A stretch of 64,000 bases of DNA from Piezodorus guildinii (GCA_023052935.1 CM041292.1:144756939-144820938); one strand, 5' to 3'; shown: positions 10,099 through 19,713, numbered from the stretch's first letter. The notes: a model not told the origin generated them from the letters alone. Translations and numbers: made by a program.

Positions 10099-12757
10099 TA
10101 TATATCAGATATTCCTAAAGGATCCTAAACGACATAAGGGCATGAGAAAAGCTTCTCTACATGATTAATTCACCAACAAATGAATTCATCAAGAAACTGA
10201 TAAGAGGAATATAAGAATATTTTTTGTGTTATAATTGATTTTTTTTTTTTTAATAATAGAAAAGCATTTTTTAAATAATTTTGATTTCAATTATTAATTT
10301 TATTTATTTTTAATCCATAAATATAAGAATATAATGTTTCAATTACTTATTTTTATTTTATTTTTATAGTGTTATACTCTCCATTCTGGGAACACGTGCT
10401 TACCTTTTGGAGAATGAGAAATGAGCCAAACGTTCTTTTCAACACTTTTGAAGATATGAAGAAGGTATTATTATTAATAAAACTAATTACCATGGGAATG
10501 TTTTAATTAATCTTTATAATTTAAAGTAATTAATAGTATTTTTACTGTTACAAGGCTGTAAACAATTATTATTAGATATCGAGATACTGTCTAGATAGAT
10601 ATACGTATTTTACTTCCATATTTCCTCTTTATAAAAACCCACTTATTCGTTTCCTCATCCCTTTGTATTACCGATAACACATTAGGCAACTGAAAAGAGA
10701 AAGGCCTCAAAATCTGCTGATTTAAGTAATTATGATGATCTTAAGACATTGAAGTGTTAGTCAACGCATTTGGGATTGGCCCGGTAACGGGGCAGAAAGG
10801 AAAGAGGTGAAAAAATAAGACTATTAATCTGTTATTGGGGTGGATATGGGACGAAGGATGAAAATGTATTGTATTTTTATGAATGTAAGAATTTACTGTG
10901 GAATGTTTATGTGATTGTATATCGTGTGACTCCAAGGTACATTGATAATTTTTCATAGATTTTTTTATTGTGTTACTGCTATTGGGTTGATGCAAAATTA
11001 ATGCAGGTTTTTAGTAGGTATTGTAAATACGCCATATCTTTACTTTAACCATATATATTTAATCAAAATAATTTCCATCTGAATCAATGCACTTTTGCCA
11101 ACGTTCAACAAGCTTTCTTATTCCACCAGAAAAAAAAATCCGAATCCCTGGACTCAATGAAATCACGAAAAGAATTTTCAATGTCGTCCTGGTTTTGAAA
11201 ATTTTTCTCCCTCAAAAAGTTGTCCAGATGCCTGAAAAAGTGGAAGTCTGTAGGAGAGAGGTCAGGTGAATAAGGCGGATGTTGGAGAACTTCGTAGCCC
11301 AACTCGTGCAGTCGTCGAAGCGTTGGTTGTGCAACGTGTGGTCTGGCGTTATCGTGGAGCAGGATCGGCCCCTTCCGATTCATCAATGCTGGGCAAAGAC
11401 GTTGCAATTTTTGAGTTCCGAGTTCCGCCGCCATTTCTCGTGTGGTTTTGGTTGGGTCTTCTTCCACTTTTGACCTCAGCTGGTCGTTGTCCAGAGCAAG
11501 ATGACGGCCCCGACCTTCCTTGTCTTCGAGATCGAAATCTCCTCTGCGAAACTTCTGGAACCAACGCTGCACCGTGCACTCATTAATAGCCCCCTGACCC
11601 CACACTTCATTAATATTACGAGCCGTTTGCGCAGCGCTGCGCCCTAATTTAAATTCGTAAAAATAAATTTGACGAAAATCGCACTTTGACATTTTCGATT
11701 CAAGACCTTTGAACACACTGAACAAAACGATTTTACTAAACAAATTCATGGTGAAAGAGAGGGTATTAGATAAGGTTTGTTTTGGTATAATAATGATCAA
11801 TGTTAGGATTAGCTTTGTTTACACAATTGGAATTAAGATATTGCAATAGAGGAAACCTGCATTAATTTTGCATCAACCCAATATATTAAAATGCTGTTGA
11901 GCAGTTACTTGTTTTGACAATTTAAGAGTTTTAAGCTTTGATATAAAGTACTAGTCCATCGTTATCTAACGTCATTAGCCATGTGCTAGCCAATTACTCG
12001 ATCCCCACGCTGATACCATTCTTTGGTTGGCTGTCAAAGAACTTTTGGACCTCAATTTCAACATCCGCAAAATTACCAATTTTTTTTCCTCTTTTCATTT
12101 AATGATTCCACGAGTGTTCTCAGGGGCTCTGATTTTATTTCCAGCAATGTCTTTTAATTACAAGGGTTTCGAAGGACAATGTCATGTTTCTCCTTTGAAA
12201 CTAATAACTAACCTCAGGCTTCTTTTGAAGGAGACGAATAGGATTAAACAAGCTTAGAGAATGCTCTAAAGGGATTATTAAGTGTTGATAAGTATTTAAT
12301 AGGAATAATATATTTACAGTTCAATGAAATATTGAATCTAATAAAACGGTCTTCTTTTTTTTTTTTTTTATACACACCATGAGACATAATAATTTTATGA
12401 ATATTTTCACTTTAATAACCGTAAATGTGGCATCTAAATCGCTTTATACTTCTTTCTTCTTTTTTTTTATAGGATTTGTACACTGTGGCGAAAAGAATAG
12501 CAGACTTTATGGAAGTTGAAATTCCGGAAAATGTGAAAGAGCCTTTCCTGAAGCACCTCAGCTTCGCAGAGATGAGCAAGAACCCGATGGTTAATTATGA
12601 GAGGGAAATAGAAAAGATGAACCTGTCTGGATTGAAGTTCATCCGGGAGGGACAAGCCGGAGCTTGGGCCAAAGTTCTCAAGGAAGACGTGGCAAAGAGA
12701 TTCGACAAGAAAGCGATGGAGGCACTCAAAGGATCCGATTTTCCTTACTATAAGTGA
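361..12757 (+). CDS. Cytosolic sulfotransferase (SULT family), six-exon gene
   Basis: The coding sequence is join(361-577, 3547-3646, 7084-7216, 8525-8645, 10370-10464, 12473-12757), 951 nt, giving 316 residues. Every intron has GT-AG ends and the phases agree, so the frame is unbroken. SULTs transfer sulfonate from PAPS to hydroxyl or amine groups of small molecules in the cytosol. Visible motifs are the P-loop PKCGTTW (residues 70-76, catalytic Lys71), catalytic His134 in KSHLP, the 3'-phosphate-binding region YRNPKD...S (Arg156, Ser164), and a C-terminal loop REGxxGAW (280-287) where the family usually has RKGxxGDWK. There is no signal peptide or membrane segment, and length is normal for the family. 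The ATG at 361 follows a 3' splice site. The substrate cannot be read from the sequence. Introns are full of transposable elements, but no exon is damaged. Confidence 0.93.
578..3546 (+). other. Sulfotransferase intron 1
   Basis: It runs from gtaagt at 578 to atgcag at 3541-3546. The only recognisable content is a copy of the unclassified ~0.8 kb repeat at about 1818-2645. The rest is AT-rich with no coding signal. Confidence 0.85.
1818..2645 (+). repeat. Unclassified ~0.8 kb interspersed repeat, copy A
   Basis: This stretch is similar over its length to about 5716-6525 and 16283-17310. Shared landmarks in order are: GGGCAACACACRACTTTCAC near the left end, TTTCTAAAATCTT, a block around ACATCGATAT, TTTCAGTTTCA, a CA-rich stretch, and CCTTTTTGCGGGACTT. 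The left end (CTTTCACTTACC) and right end (GTAAGTGAAG) are roughly complementary, suggesting a non-autonomous DNA transposon. A 129-codon frame (2450-2839) runs across it, but the other copies do not keep it open, so I do not call a gene. Confidence 0.65.
3547..3646 (+). CDS. Sulfotransferase coding exon 2
   Basis: It completes Gly73 and continues with [11 protein letters not shown], the rest of the P-loop helix that holds the PAPS 5'-phosphosulfate, then residues to 105 and two bases of Glu106. Acceptor gcag at 3543-3546, donor gtaagc at 3647. Confidence 0.92.
4347..4853 (+). mobile_element. I-like (Nimb/I clade) retrotransposon 3' fragment nested in the Jockey copy
   Basis: The 507 bp insert is bounded by a 13 bp direct repeat, aataaaatcttcc, at 4334-4346 and 4854-4866. 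It ends in a poly-A-rich tail (4841-4853). Jockey homology is continuous once the insert is removed. The bounds, tail and target duplication are what target-primed reverse transcription leaves. Confidence 0.88.
4366..4779 (+). pseudogene. C-terminal part of an I-like ORF2 (zinc-knuckle tail)
   Basis: An open frame of 137 codons contains the typical post-RNase H tail of I/Nimb-type polyproteins: [16 protein letters not shown] followed by a Cys-Cys-His-Cys cluster ([17 protein letters not shown]). This tail is thought to bind nucleic acid. The piece is only the far C terminus, because the copy is 5'-truncated, so it cannot act alone. Clade assignment is from the motif only; R1 or LOA tails look similar. 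Confidence 0.78.
5219..5271. repeat. (TA)n microsatellite
   Basis: A nearly pure TA array, preceded by imperfect TATG/CATA repeats from about 5157. It follows the 3' end of the Jockey copy. Confidence 0.95.
5716..6525 (+). repeat. Unclassified ~0.8 kb interspersed repeat, copy B
   Basis: Colinear with copy A: GGGCAACACACGACTTTCAC at 5729-5748, the TTTTCTAAAATCTTAAGCTTT block near 5925, the CATCCATTTAGGAAG block near 6220 and the CA-rich/GACCTTTCTGGGG block near 6375. The right end near 6500-6525 resembles that of copy A (AGTAATTAAAGTAAAAAG). No lasting ORF is present. Confidence 0.65.
6526..7083. other. Rest of intron 2
   Basis: Nothing beyond AT-rich sequence and the branch/pyrimidine region before exon 3. 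Confidence 0.7.
7084..7216 (+). CDS. Sulfotransferase coding exon 3
   Basis: It encodes the end of Glu106 and residues 107-150. The key motif is PRFIKSHLP with His134, the family's catalytic base. Acceptor tttttag ends at 7083 and donor gtgaga begins at 7217, phase 0. Confidence 0.92.
7425..7985 (+). mobile_element. Jockey 3' fragment
   Basis: Similar to the last ~560 bp of the Jockey copies elsewhere: the CACACAAGACTGAAACGAC region ([10 protein letters not shown]), the TATTTGGACATAT segment (IWTY), ATCCAATCCTTACAATCCAA (IQSLQSK), the CCTCCGAGGCGATTGAAAA end (PPRRLK) and a 3' tail ending in CAATAAATAAAAA near 7972-7984. Several stops break it. Confidence 0.85.
8397..8454. repeat. (TA)n microsatellite
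   Basis: A pure TA array just upstream of exon 4. Confidence 0.95.
8525..8645 (+). CDS. Sulfotransferase coding exon 4
   Basis: It encodes residues 151-190 and the first base of Leu191. It carries the second PAPS site: [19 protein letters not shown], with Arg156 and Ser164 expected to contact the 3'-phosphate. Acceptor ttttcag, donor gtaaga at 8646. Confidence 0.93.
9085..9190 (+). repeat. SINE-like family 3, fragment
   Basis: It matches the core shared by five other copies in the window: CCCTATCCTAATTAAACTTG then GGATAGGCA, then a CGTCTGATTAGCCAC block. The tRNA-like head is absent here. Confidence 0.6.
9645..9942 (+). repeat. tRNA-derived SINE, family 1, copy 1
   Basis: The head has a pol III A-box-like GGCTGAGTGGCTAGCGCC (9654-9671) and a B box GAGTTCGAATCCC (about 9697-9709). 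The body (CTCACA..GTGAGACCGTCAGCCAA, GATGACCCTAC, GGGCCTACACGGTCTGTCGC) is shared with 40261-40520. It ends in a short GAA-repeat tail. A true tRNA is excluded because the acceptor and anticodon arms do not fold and because the body recurs. Confidence 0.82.
10031..10097. repeat. (TA)n microsatellite
   Basis: An almost pure TA array about 90 bp after the SINE tail. Confidence 0.95.
10370..10464 (+). CDS. Sulfotransferase coding exon 5
   Basis: It completes Leu191 and encodes residues 192-222, including [21 protein letters not shown] and EDMKK, the usual substrate-side helix and the conserved YEDMKKD-type block (here FEDMKK). Acceptor tttttatag, donor gtatta at 10465. Confidence 0.9.
10615..10740 (+). 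repeat. Very degraded Jockey 3' remnant
   Basis: The order AAACCCACTT, CCGATAAC, GGCAACTGAAAAGAGAAAGG, CCTCAAAATCTGCTGATTTAA follows the 3' end of Jockey copies ([20 protein letters not shown], stop). Identity is low. Confidence 0.45.
10982..11881 (-). mobile_element. Mariner element (cecropia-like), internally deleted
   Basis: Terminal inverted repeats of about 28-29 bp, starting TTGGGTTGATGCAAAATTAA at both ends (10982-11010 and 11853-11881), are flanked by TA duplications (10980-10981 and 11882-11883). The element is 900 bp, against about 1.3 kb for full-length mariners. The transposase reads on the - strand. It sits in intron 5 of the sulfotransferase gene. Confidence 0.92.
11105..11692 (-). 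pseudogene. Mariner transposase, internally deleted
   Basis: From ATG at 11692 it has the N-terminal helix-turn-helix DNA-binding region (FELKLGR-type start, here [20 protein letters not shown], then TVQRWFQKF). At about residue 94 (near 11410) it jumps straight to the late catalytic region, [10 protein letters not shown]. Asp114 in HDNARPH and Asp149 in SPTD remain, with the 34-residue spacing of mariner DD34D enzymes. The first catalytic Asp and over 100 residues are lost. The C terminus is also shifted at a T run near 11130-11137. It cannot be catalytic, but it keeps the DNA-binding half and intact ends, so it could be moved in trans. Confidence 0.9.
12473..12757 (+). CDS. Sulfotransferase coding exon 6 (last)
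   Basis: It encodes residues 223-316 and the TGA stop (12755-12757). It has the conserved [17 protein letters not shown] block and the C-terminal PAPS loop, here [12 protein letters not shown]. An AATAAA at 12761-12766, a few bases past the stop, is a possible poly(A) signal; the site is unusually close. Confidence 0.92.
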   Translation, partial: DLYTVAKRIADFMEVEIPENVKEPFLKHLSFAEMSKNPMVNYEREIEKMNLSGLKFIREGQAGAWAKVLKEDVAKRFDKKAMEALKGSDFPYYK

Positions 12758-12760
12758 AAA

Positions 12761-12766
12761 AATAAA
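12761..12766 (+). promoter_or_regulatory. Possible polyadenylation signal of the sulfotransferase gene
   Basis: A canonical AATAAA four bases after the stop codon. A very short 3' UTR would follow; other A-rich signals downstream could be used instead. Confidence 0.4.
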
Positions 12767-14514
12767 TAATTTGTTTAATTTTTAAGGGGTATTGCACATT
12801 CATTTGGAAGTATTGTATCATTAATTGTTCTAGGCAATATATTAATTATTTTAGTTTATTCTAGAACTAAACCAAAGGAAAATTCGGTTCGAATTTCCTC
12901 TTATTGCTATTAAGGGGGTAAGTCTACTACATTCCGACCCTTAAAGCTAATACCGAGCAGAGAGCCTGTTGGTCGGATTACATATTACTAAGCTCGTGGT
13001 CTTTCAGTAATCCGGCCTAGAAAAACATAATGGGATGTTCTTGACCTCATAGTGGGCAAATATGCAGCTGCAGGATATGATTAAAAAATATGCAGATCAT
13101 TCAAAATATGTGTAAATGTTTAGAACATTGATTGAAAGTTATAAATGAGGAAGACCACTTAATGACGTTCACATCATGAACATAAATCCATACGAAAATA
13201 AAATTTAAATGCTTTCTTCAAGTAATTACCATCGTGAAGATTTATAATTTTAAAGTGAAAAATAGCCAGACCTCTTTTGTATTTAAAAGTCTAATCAGCG
13301 TCATTAAGAACTGCAGCTCCTAATTAAGAAAAATATGTACATAGCTAATTGGGTTTTTAAATAGAAACAAAAAGAAATTGGAATGAAATATGTATACGTA
13401 ATAAGATATTTATATGTAAATTTACCTAAGATTATTTAATTTATAATTAGTCTATCATAATCAATATTGACCTATACATTAAAAAAAAAATAAATGCACG
13501 TATCATAAAAGGTTTTTTCCAAGCATTTTTAAAATCCTTTAAATTATTATAATTTTTAAAATGTTTTAAATGTCTCATGAGTTAATAAGTGTAAGGTGAT
13601 GTGATCTTTTGATTTGGTGAAAAGAAATGCCTCCTTCATGATTAATGCTTATTGCATACATCTAATACATTTTTTTTAATATTTACATATTTGTGTATTA
13701 TACAATTAGAACTGTGAGTACTTTTTCATTAGATTATTGTAGTTGATCTAATACAAGCCATTCAATTAATTAATTTATATTTTGTAGTGACTATAGGCAA
13801 GTCAGTGAATGGATTTCTGGAATATAATTAAGGATAATTTACTATAGTTTAATGTAATTGATATATACAATATTTATCATATTTATATAATTTATTTTCA
13901 AAGTTATTGATATCGAATATCACCGATGTCATATATGTTTTTATGTTATAATATTCGTTTTACTCCTTTGGGGAAATAAGTATTTTTTTTTCTTTTGATC
14001 TCTATTTTACCTAAAACTGTTACATCCCGTCCTACACAAAAGAAAATCCTTTAGTGTGCTTAAAGTTATTTTGCCTACCATAAAGGACTATTTCATTCTT
14101 TACTGTATCTTTGGACTCAGAACATTAGAAACTAAGTTGTTCTTTCTTATAAGAACTTATCAACTGTGAATTCACAAAAACGATTATCATTTTTTTACAT
14201 TACCACACTATTTAGAACACTACAAATGTAGACATTTTTATTTTATTTATTTATCATTTAAATATATATCATTTAACATAAAAATATCGGTATTTTTACG
14301 ATTGGCTTATTTGAAAAAAAAAAGTTTCTCTAATTTTTACTAAAAAATTATTTTTATATGCAGCTAATTAAATAATGTTAAACAGATCAAATAGTAAAAC
14401 AATACAATTCGAAGATGGAAATTATAATCATGGATAAAAAAATAATAATAATACTTCTAACATTACTCTTGCTTTTTACACTTACTTACCTATATACGAA
14501 ATATATAGTTTTTT
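12767..14514. other. Non-coding stretch
   Basis: AT-rich sequence after the sulfotransferase gene. I see no gene, repeat family or RNA here. Confidence 0.6.
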
Positions 14515-14650
14515 TTTATTCGTAAATATTACAATTTGTCATAATAGACAATAATAATAGTGCTACAGGATCTCATTCATACAATATTTACAATGTAAAC
14601 AAAAGGAAAGTCAAATTACATAAAATAAAATCAAAATAAATAAACGTCGA
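14515..14650 (-). mobile_element. Jockey (family A) 3'-end fragment
   Basis: It is nearly identical to the 3' UTR at 42945-43085 (ATTACAATTTGTCATAATAG, then a CAATAATAATAGTGCTACAG block). The T run at its left is the poly-A tail of the - strand copy. Only the last ~140 bp was inserted. Confidence 0.85.
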
Positions 14651-14659
14651 AATATATAG

Positions 14660-15480
14660 TAAAGAAAGAATTGCAATCGTGTAAACTTTCAAATTTCAGT
14701 TTTAAACCGAAATACGCTTGTTACACTGAAGGATTCCTGACGGAATTAGGTTCAGGGGCAGGAATATGGAGAACGGATAAACCCAGGAAGGGTCTCTCTA
14801 GGTCGTCTTTCAGGCTGTGGTCAAAGCCTAATTTTAGAAGGGATGAGAGACAGATTTATAACTATCCATACGGATAGTCAAGCTTGCTATCGGAGCTTTG
14901 GTTAGCTACATTACTCGGTCTAAATTAGTGGAAAAGTGTACAAAAAATCTCAACACACTCTGCCTTTTAAATAAGATCCGAATTCATTAGGTGCCTGGTC
15001 ATTCAGACATTTTAGGCTACGAGAGAGCAGATAGCCTCGCAAGGAGGGGTTCTGCTAAGTTTCTCTCCACACCCAAAAGCCTCACCTATGCAAAAGGCTG
15101 CCAATGGCAATAGATCCAGGCTATACTGGAGAGATTCTGGAAAGCAGCATCATTCTATGATGTTTTTGGAGGAACCCGGCAATGAGATAAGTAGCACTCT
15201 TCTCTCAATTGACAGGATAGCCCCGAGGACGGTGGGACAACAATATATAGGAGACTCTCAGCTTAACAAGCATCTCCACAATATGGGGTTGGTAGCCTCA
15301 CCGACATGCAGACTCTGCAAGAAGGAAGATGTAACTGCCTATCATGTAACATATAGTTCTCCAGAGATTGCTAGGATGCTGTTTTACCATTTTGGCAGCG
15401 ACCGTAATTTAAATCCTAAGCTGAGTGAACTGATCAACCCCTATAGTTTGGCCAGATTTGCCAATATTAACTATTAAAGG
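14660..15480 (+). pseudogene. RNase H domain and zinc tail of an I-superfamily retrotransposon ORF2
   Basis: In two or three frames one reads an RNase H domain: TEGFLTELGSGAGIW (near 14720), a TDSQACYR block (near 14870), HWVPGHSDILGYERADSLAR (near 14990-15050). A tail with LNKHLHNMGL and CRLCKKEDVTAYHV follows (15088-15477, intact to a stop). The first catalytic Asp of RNase H seems changed (TEG for TDG). RNase H occurs in I, R1 and LOA-type elements, not in Jockey or CR1. The copy is 5'-truncated and frameshifted. Confidence 0.78.
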
Positions 15481-16282
15481 GATAATAAGCCTGGTTGAGG
15501 CTTCATGCCAAAGGATAAGCCGAAAAAAAAGTATCATATTGATTAGTGTAAAAGATAATAATAAATAAGCCCTAATAAAATGCTATGACCGAAAATGAGT
15601 TTTTTTTTCCTAATTTATGTTTCCTACAATAACATCTCAAGAATAGATGTTTTTTCTGATTAATCCATTTCGAATTCAGGAAATACTATAATATACTTGA
15701 TAAATGTATTTAGAATACTTTATTATTCATAGTATGTATTGCCAAAGGAGTTTTTAATTACCCAAAACATTTTATCAAAATCGGTCCATTGCCAGTTATT
15801 TATACTCGGAATTCATATTAATTGTAGCTATAGTTTACATCTCTCTCTTTGACTAATGTATATGTATATATATAATTACGCAGTATAATCTTCCTGTCAT
15901 TTTAAAATGGATGTAATAATACCACCCTTTCTTCACCAGATTTTTCCCCTCCAATAATAAGACCAAGCCAGAAATATGGGCTCTTCTCGTTGGAGTTTAA
16001 TATGGATCAGAACATAAATCTGAATACAACATAGGCCCTGTTAATTACAGCACCTGCTTTCTGGCTATTCTGGTATAACAGCTTCCAATAAATCTGAATG
16101 CAGCATGCACTCGGTTAATACATCACCCACTTCCCAGAACCTCAATACCTAAGCATTAAATACCAGCTAATGTTATACATTATCCTAGAGTACAATAAGG
16201 GTTTATTGATCCACAAGTAAAAGATCGAAAAACCAATTTTTTAACATAACAGTCTGTTTGAGTCAAATCCAATTACATTCTT
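15481..16282. other. Non-coding stretch
   Basis: No gene or known repeat recognised. Confidence 0.55.
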
Positions 16283-17310
16283 AAAAATCACGACTTTCAC
16301 TTACCTCCCTTATTTATATCAATTTAAGAATATTAAAATAAATTTAGATAAAAAAATAAATTGTTAAAGAATTATTTACACTGAATTTAATAGAAAAAGT
16401 TGTTTTATTAGATAATCTAATATATTATTATCTACGACAATCAGTTTATTTTATCGTTTTTTTATAGCTCTCCGTTAACTTTTACAATAGTATGTATAAG
16501 ATTATATATTTTTTCTAAAATCTTTAGCATTCCAACCGTATATTATACATGTATATTACTGTTCTTAAGTTCAAAACCAAAAAGTAAGGAGCGTTAAGGA
16601 TTTTGCGAAGGATTTTGGATTGTAAGGATTGGATACGGGAAGAGTTTGATGGTTTAGTAGAGTCCCAAAGCTCAACTCCGTAAGTCCAGATAAACCTTAT
16701 GATTGTCATGTAAATGAGTCTTTTGTAGTTAAGTGAAAGGTTAGAGCGTCTGTCAAGTAAATGTTGGAGCAACCGAAATAGGCGAGCAGTTTCTAGTCTT
16801 TTTAGTCTAAAATTGCAATAACAAAATATTTTTGCACTTTTCTCCTTTAGTCGGATATCGAATTCGTTTAACTTATATATTTACCTGTTTTTTTTTTTTT
16901 TTTTAGCTATGCTAATCAGATAATAGGGTCAATATCACAAAAATTACAAAATTAAAGGTACTTTAGAGGAACAAATTTTGAAATATCGGCATTTAAGAAC
17001 TATCAGACTGTTTCAATCAGAATGAAACCTACGTTATATCAAAGCTCGACCAATTTTACATCGATATTGCGAGTTTAATCACAAACGTTAGAGCCGTTTT
17101 TTAGAAAATCGTAAAAAGGTGGAGAATGCATGGTATAAAGTGGCTCTTATGATAAGCTGATTTTGTTCAAAAAGGTGCTGTAACTTCTCGGCCGTATAGT
17201 TGTTTTAAATATAAAATTTCAGTTTCATAGGACTTTTCGTTTTACACTAGACTTCACACACACACACACACACACAGACCTTTTTGCGGGACTTTGTCAC
17301 TAATTTTTGG
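16283..17310 (+). repeat. Unclassified ~0.8 kb interspersed repeat, copy C, interrupted
   Basis: Colinear with copies A and B: CACGACTTTCACTTACCTCC at the left end, the TTTTTTCTAAAATCTTTAGC block, the TACATCGATATTGCGAGTTT block, the CA array and CCTTTTTGCGGGACTT near 17280. A Jockey fragment (16579-16807) splits it at the point where copy A reads CAAAAAATTGCA. Confidence 0.65.
16579..16807 (-). mobile_element. Jockey internal fragment inside repeat copy C
   Basis: On the - strand it encodes LLDRRSNLSLNYKRLIYMT, the WTYGVELWDSTK motif and [20 protein letters not shown]. Both the 5' part and the 3' UTR/tail are missing, unusual for target-primed insertion, so it may have come in by repair or been trimmed. 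Confidence 0.85.
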
Positions 17311-18469
17311 AAATAGATGAATAACATTTTAATACAAGTTATCAACATATTTTGATAAATGGAGGAGATTCAGTACTGGAGGAAGGTTAGCTTTAGTAGA
17401 TCGGCTTATAAAGTTGTCTACAACTCCAGGGAAGCCAGAACAAGTCCATTATGCCCATCAGCACTAAGAGAACTGAACTTCATAACAACTCAACTAAACA
17501 CCAGATAATACTGTATATTTCTGACATCTTAGTTTAGCAGTAAATTATTAACTAAAAAAAATAATTATTTTTTTAGCTCCAGCTGTACATCTAAAAATAA
17601 GGGGAATGTCCATTACTAGTAGCATAGTTATAGTTCTTTAATTAAGCCTACATCATCAATATAAAATTTTCTTCCATTTTTATAAATTGGTACGGATTAA
17701 TAATTTTGTTTAATTTTATTTCCTGGTACGGAAATCCGTCCTCTGAACATTCCACATTTATTTTTGAATTGCCCACTCCATTTTTATCATCTGAATTTTC
17801 GTGAATAACTCAAAAATCGGTTTTCGAAAGCGCAACTAAGTTTCTGTTGACATAGCCTTACATTTAGTTTATATAAACAATGCATAAAATAATAATAATG
17901 CATAAGAATATTTCTCACCTAATAATATTATAGAAATATAATAAGGAAAATGATTTTATTCAGGGATTTAGTCTGAAAAGAATAACACGTAAGTTAAAAA
18001 TAGAGATAGCATGTAGATATACTTTTACATATCACTAGATAAATAAAAGGAAGCACACGAAGCCACTGATCTTTTTGAAATATGATCAGCAATCTATGAC
18101 AATAAATTAATATATTCATCATGATTATTTATAAACTAGCTGTATCCCTATATTTCACCCACGAATGCTCCCTTTTGTTTTTATTTTTTTTTTTTTATTT
18201 TTTTTTTTTTTACAGATATCAGTTTTAAGGGTAAGAGTAAATATAATACATACAACTTCACTATCGGTCAATAAGTCACCTTTCAAATATGCACAACGGA
18301 AGTCATTGCTTAGTGATAAATCTTAATTTTATCCAGTCTAACTAAAATACCATACCAGTAGTATTATATACTATACCATTCCTATAATTACTCACTATGT
18401 TATCCCTCTTTAACATAATCATCGTTTATCGTCATAATTCGTAACAATAAATCTGAATTAATTGTATTC
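17311..18469. other. Non-coding stretch
   Basis: Nothing recognised apart from a poly-T stretch at about 18179-18212. Confidence 0.55.
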
Positions 18470-18635
18470 ATAGGGTTCACCTGAGATGTCAGGTAATCGT
18501 TAGAGATTTCAATAAAAAAATAATTTAAAAAATTCTAATCCTAACTGAACCTGGATAGGCAAACTTTATTCCCAATGTAGCATCGTCCGATTAGTCATTG
18601 CGGAATAAAAGTGTCATTAAATAAACAAAAAAAAC
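18470..18635 (+). repeat. SINE-like family 3 copy
   Basis: It contains GATGTCAGGTAATCGTTAGA, AACCTGGATAGGC, AATGTAGCATCGTCCGATTA and a TCATTAAATAAA end. These match 36125-36340 and the reverse complements of 39816-40070, 55010-55245 and 57240-57650. Confidence 0.65.
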
Positions 18636-18654
18636 AAGCCGACATTTTATATTA

Positions 18655-18880
18655 TATATTTATTTATTGGAATTTACAACTGTATAACAAGTAATAGAAC
18701 AAGTAAATTTGAATGAAACATAAAATGGCATGAAACACATGTAGAGAAGCTTCCCAATGGAAGCACTCTAAAAGTATTCTAAACTAGAAGGTCCCGGGGC
18801 CATCTCCTTTTCAGACGCCTCGGAGGATTGCCAGGAATTTAAGAGGAAGAAAGGATTAGGGTGGGAATGGAGTCAGCCGA
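18655..18880 (-). mobile_element. Jockey 3'-end fragment
   Basis: The - strand carries the family 3' end: the PPRRLK region (+ strand CAGACGCCTCGGAGGATT), the stop (AAACTAGAAGGTCCCGGGGC region) and a 3' UTR to about 18660. Confidence 0.85.
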
Positions 18881-19678
18881 CATTTAATTATATTTTTACA
18901 TAAACCAGAACCTGCTCAGTATTTTATAAAAACACGATAGTATTATTATTGGTAATTTAATTTCTTATCATAGCAATCCATGAGAATAATTTCAATTTTC
19001 TTCAAACTGATAGATAAAGAATATGAAAAATTATTTAACGAAATATTACGAGTAATATTTTGGTTTTTAAATGTTTCGAGAAAAAAAATTGTCGGTATTA
19101 TTTTTTTGATGGCAATTTTTGATTAATTTATTATTCTTTTAAGGCACGTTTGCGCTCATTATTAAGTAGTTCTACTGAAGAAATATTATTGTTGTAATCG
19201 TATTTATAATTATTATTGTGTTGTTGGGCGCACCGTTTTTTTTTTCGTTTTTTATATTTCTATTCATTTATTACAGTCATACTGTTATGTTCATTTCCTT
19301 TATATGAAAGGTCCTACTAATTTTCAGTACTGATATTATTTATACCATTTGAACTATGGTTAGATAATGGCGAAATTTCGTTTTGATTTAAATTCAAATC
19401 AAGCATTTAGCTTGCATTGGTTGTACGTGAATGCCATCTATAATTGGGAGCTTAATTGCTGCTCCAAGTAGGGGAATCTCGCGTGCCATCCTTTACCCCT
19501 AAGGAACTGCTAATTCCAAATTGTCATGCAAAGGAGCAATAGGTTACCATGTAAATGGAATATCATTTTTCTAATTTACCTAAGTACCAGCATAAGGTGG
19601 GGATCATATTAATTCCTGAAATGGATCCGATTTATCTTTCAAAACATGAGTAATGTTAGATTAATTCAATAAGTAACC

Positions 19679-19680
<2 letters not shown>
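18881..19680. other. Non-coding stretch
   Basis: Nothing recognised. A poly-T run (19681-19711) and a TA array follow. Confidence 0.55.

Positions 19681-19713
<33 letters not shown>

Larger units (their letters stand above)
8646..10369 (+). other. Sulfotransferase intron 4
   Basis: It holds a fragment of SINE family 3 (about 9085-9190), a SINE family 1 copy (about 9645-9942) and a TA microsatellite (10031-10097). It ends tttttatag at 10369. Confidence 0.85.
10465..12472 (+). other. Sulfotransferase intron 5
   Basis: It contains a probable Jockey 3' remnant (10615-10740) and a 900 bp mariner (10982-11881). It ends with a long T tract and tttatag at 12472. Confidence 0.85.

Noticed and set aside
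11087..11586. Open frames on the + strand over the mariner
   Set aside because: They are the reverse of the transposase reading frame, which has family motifs.
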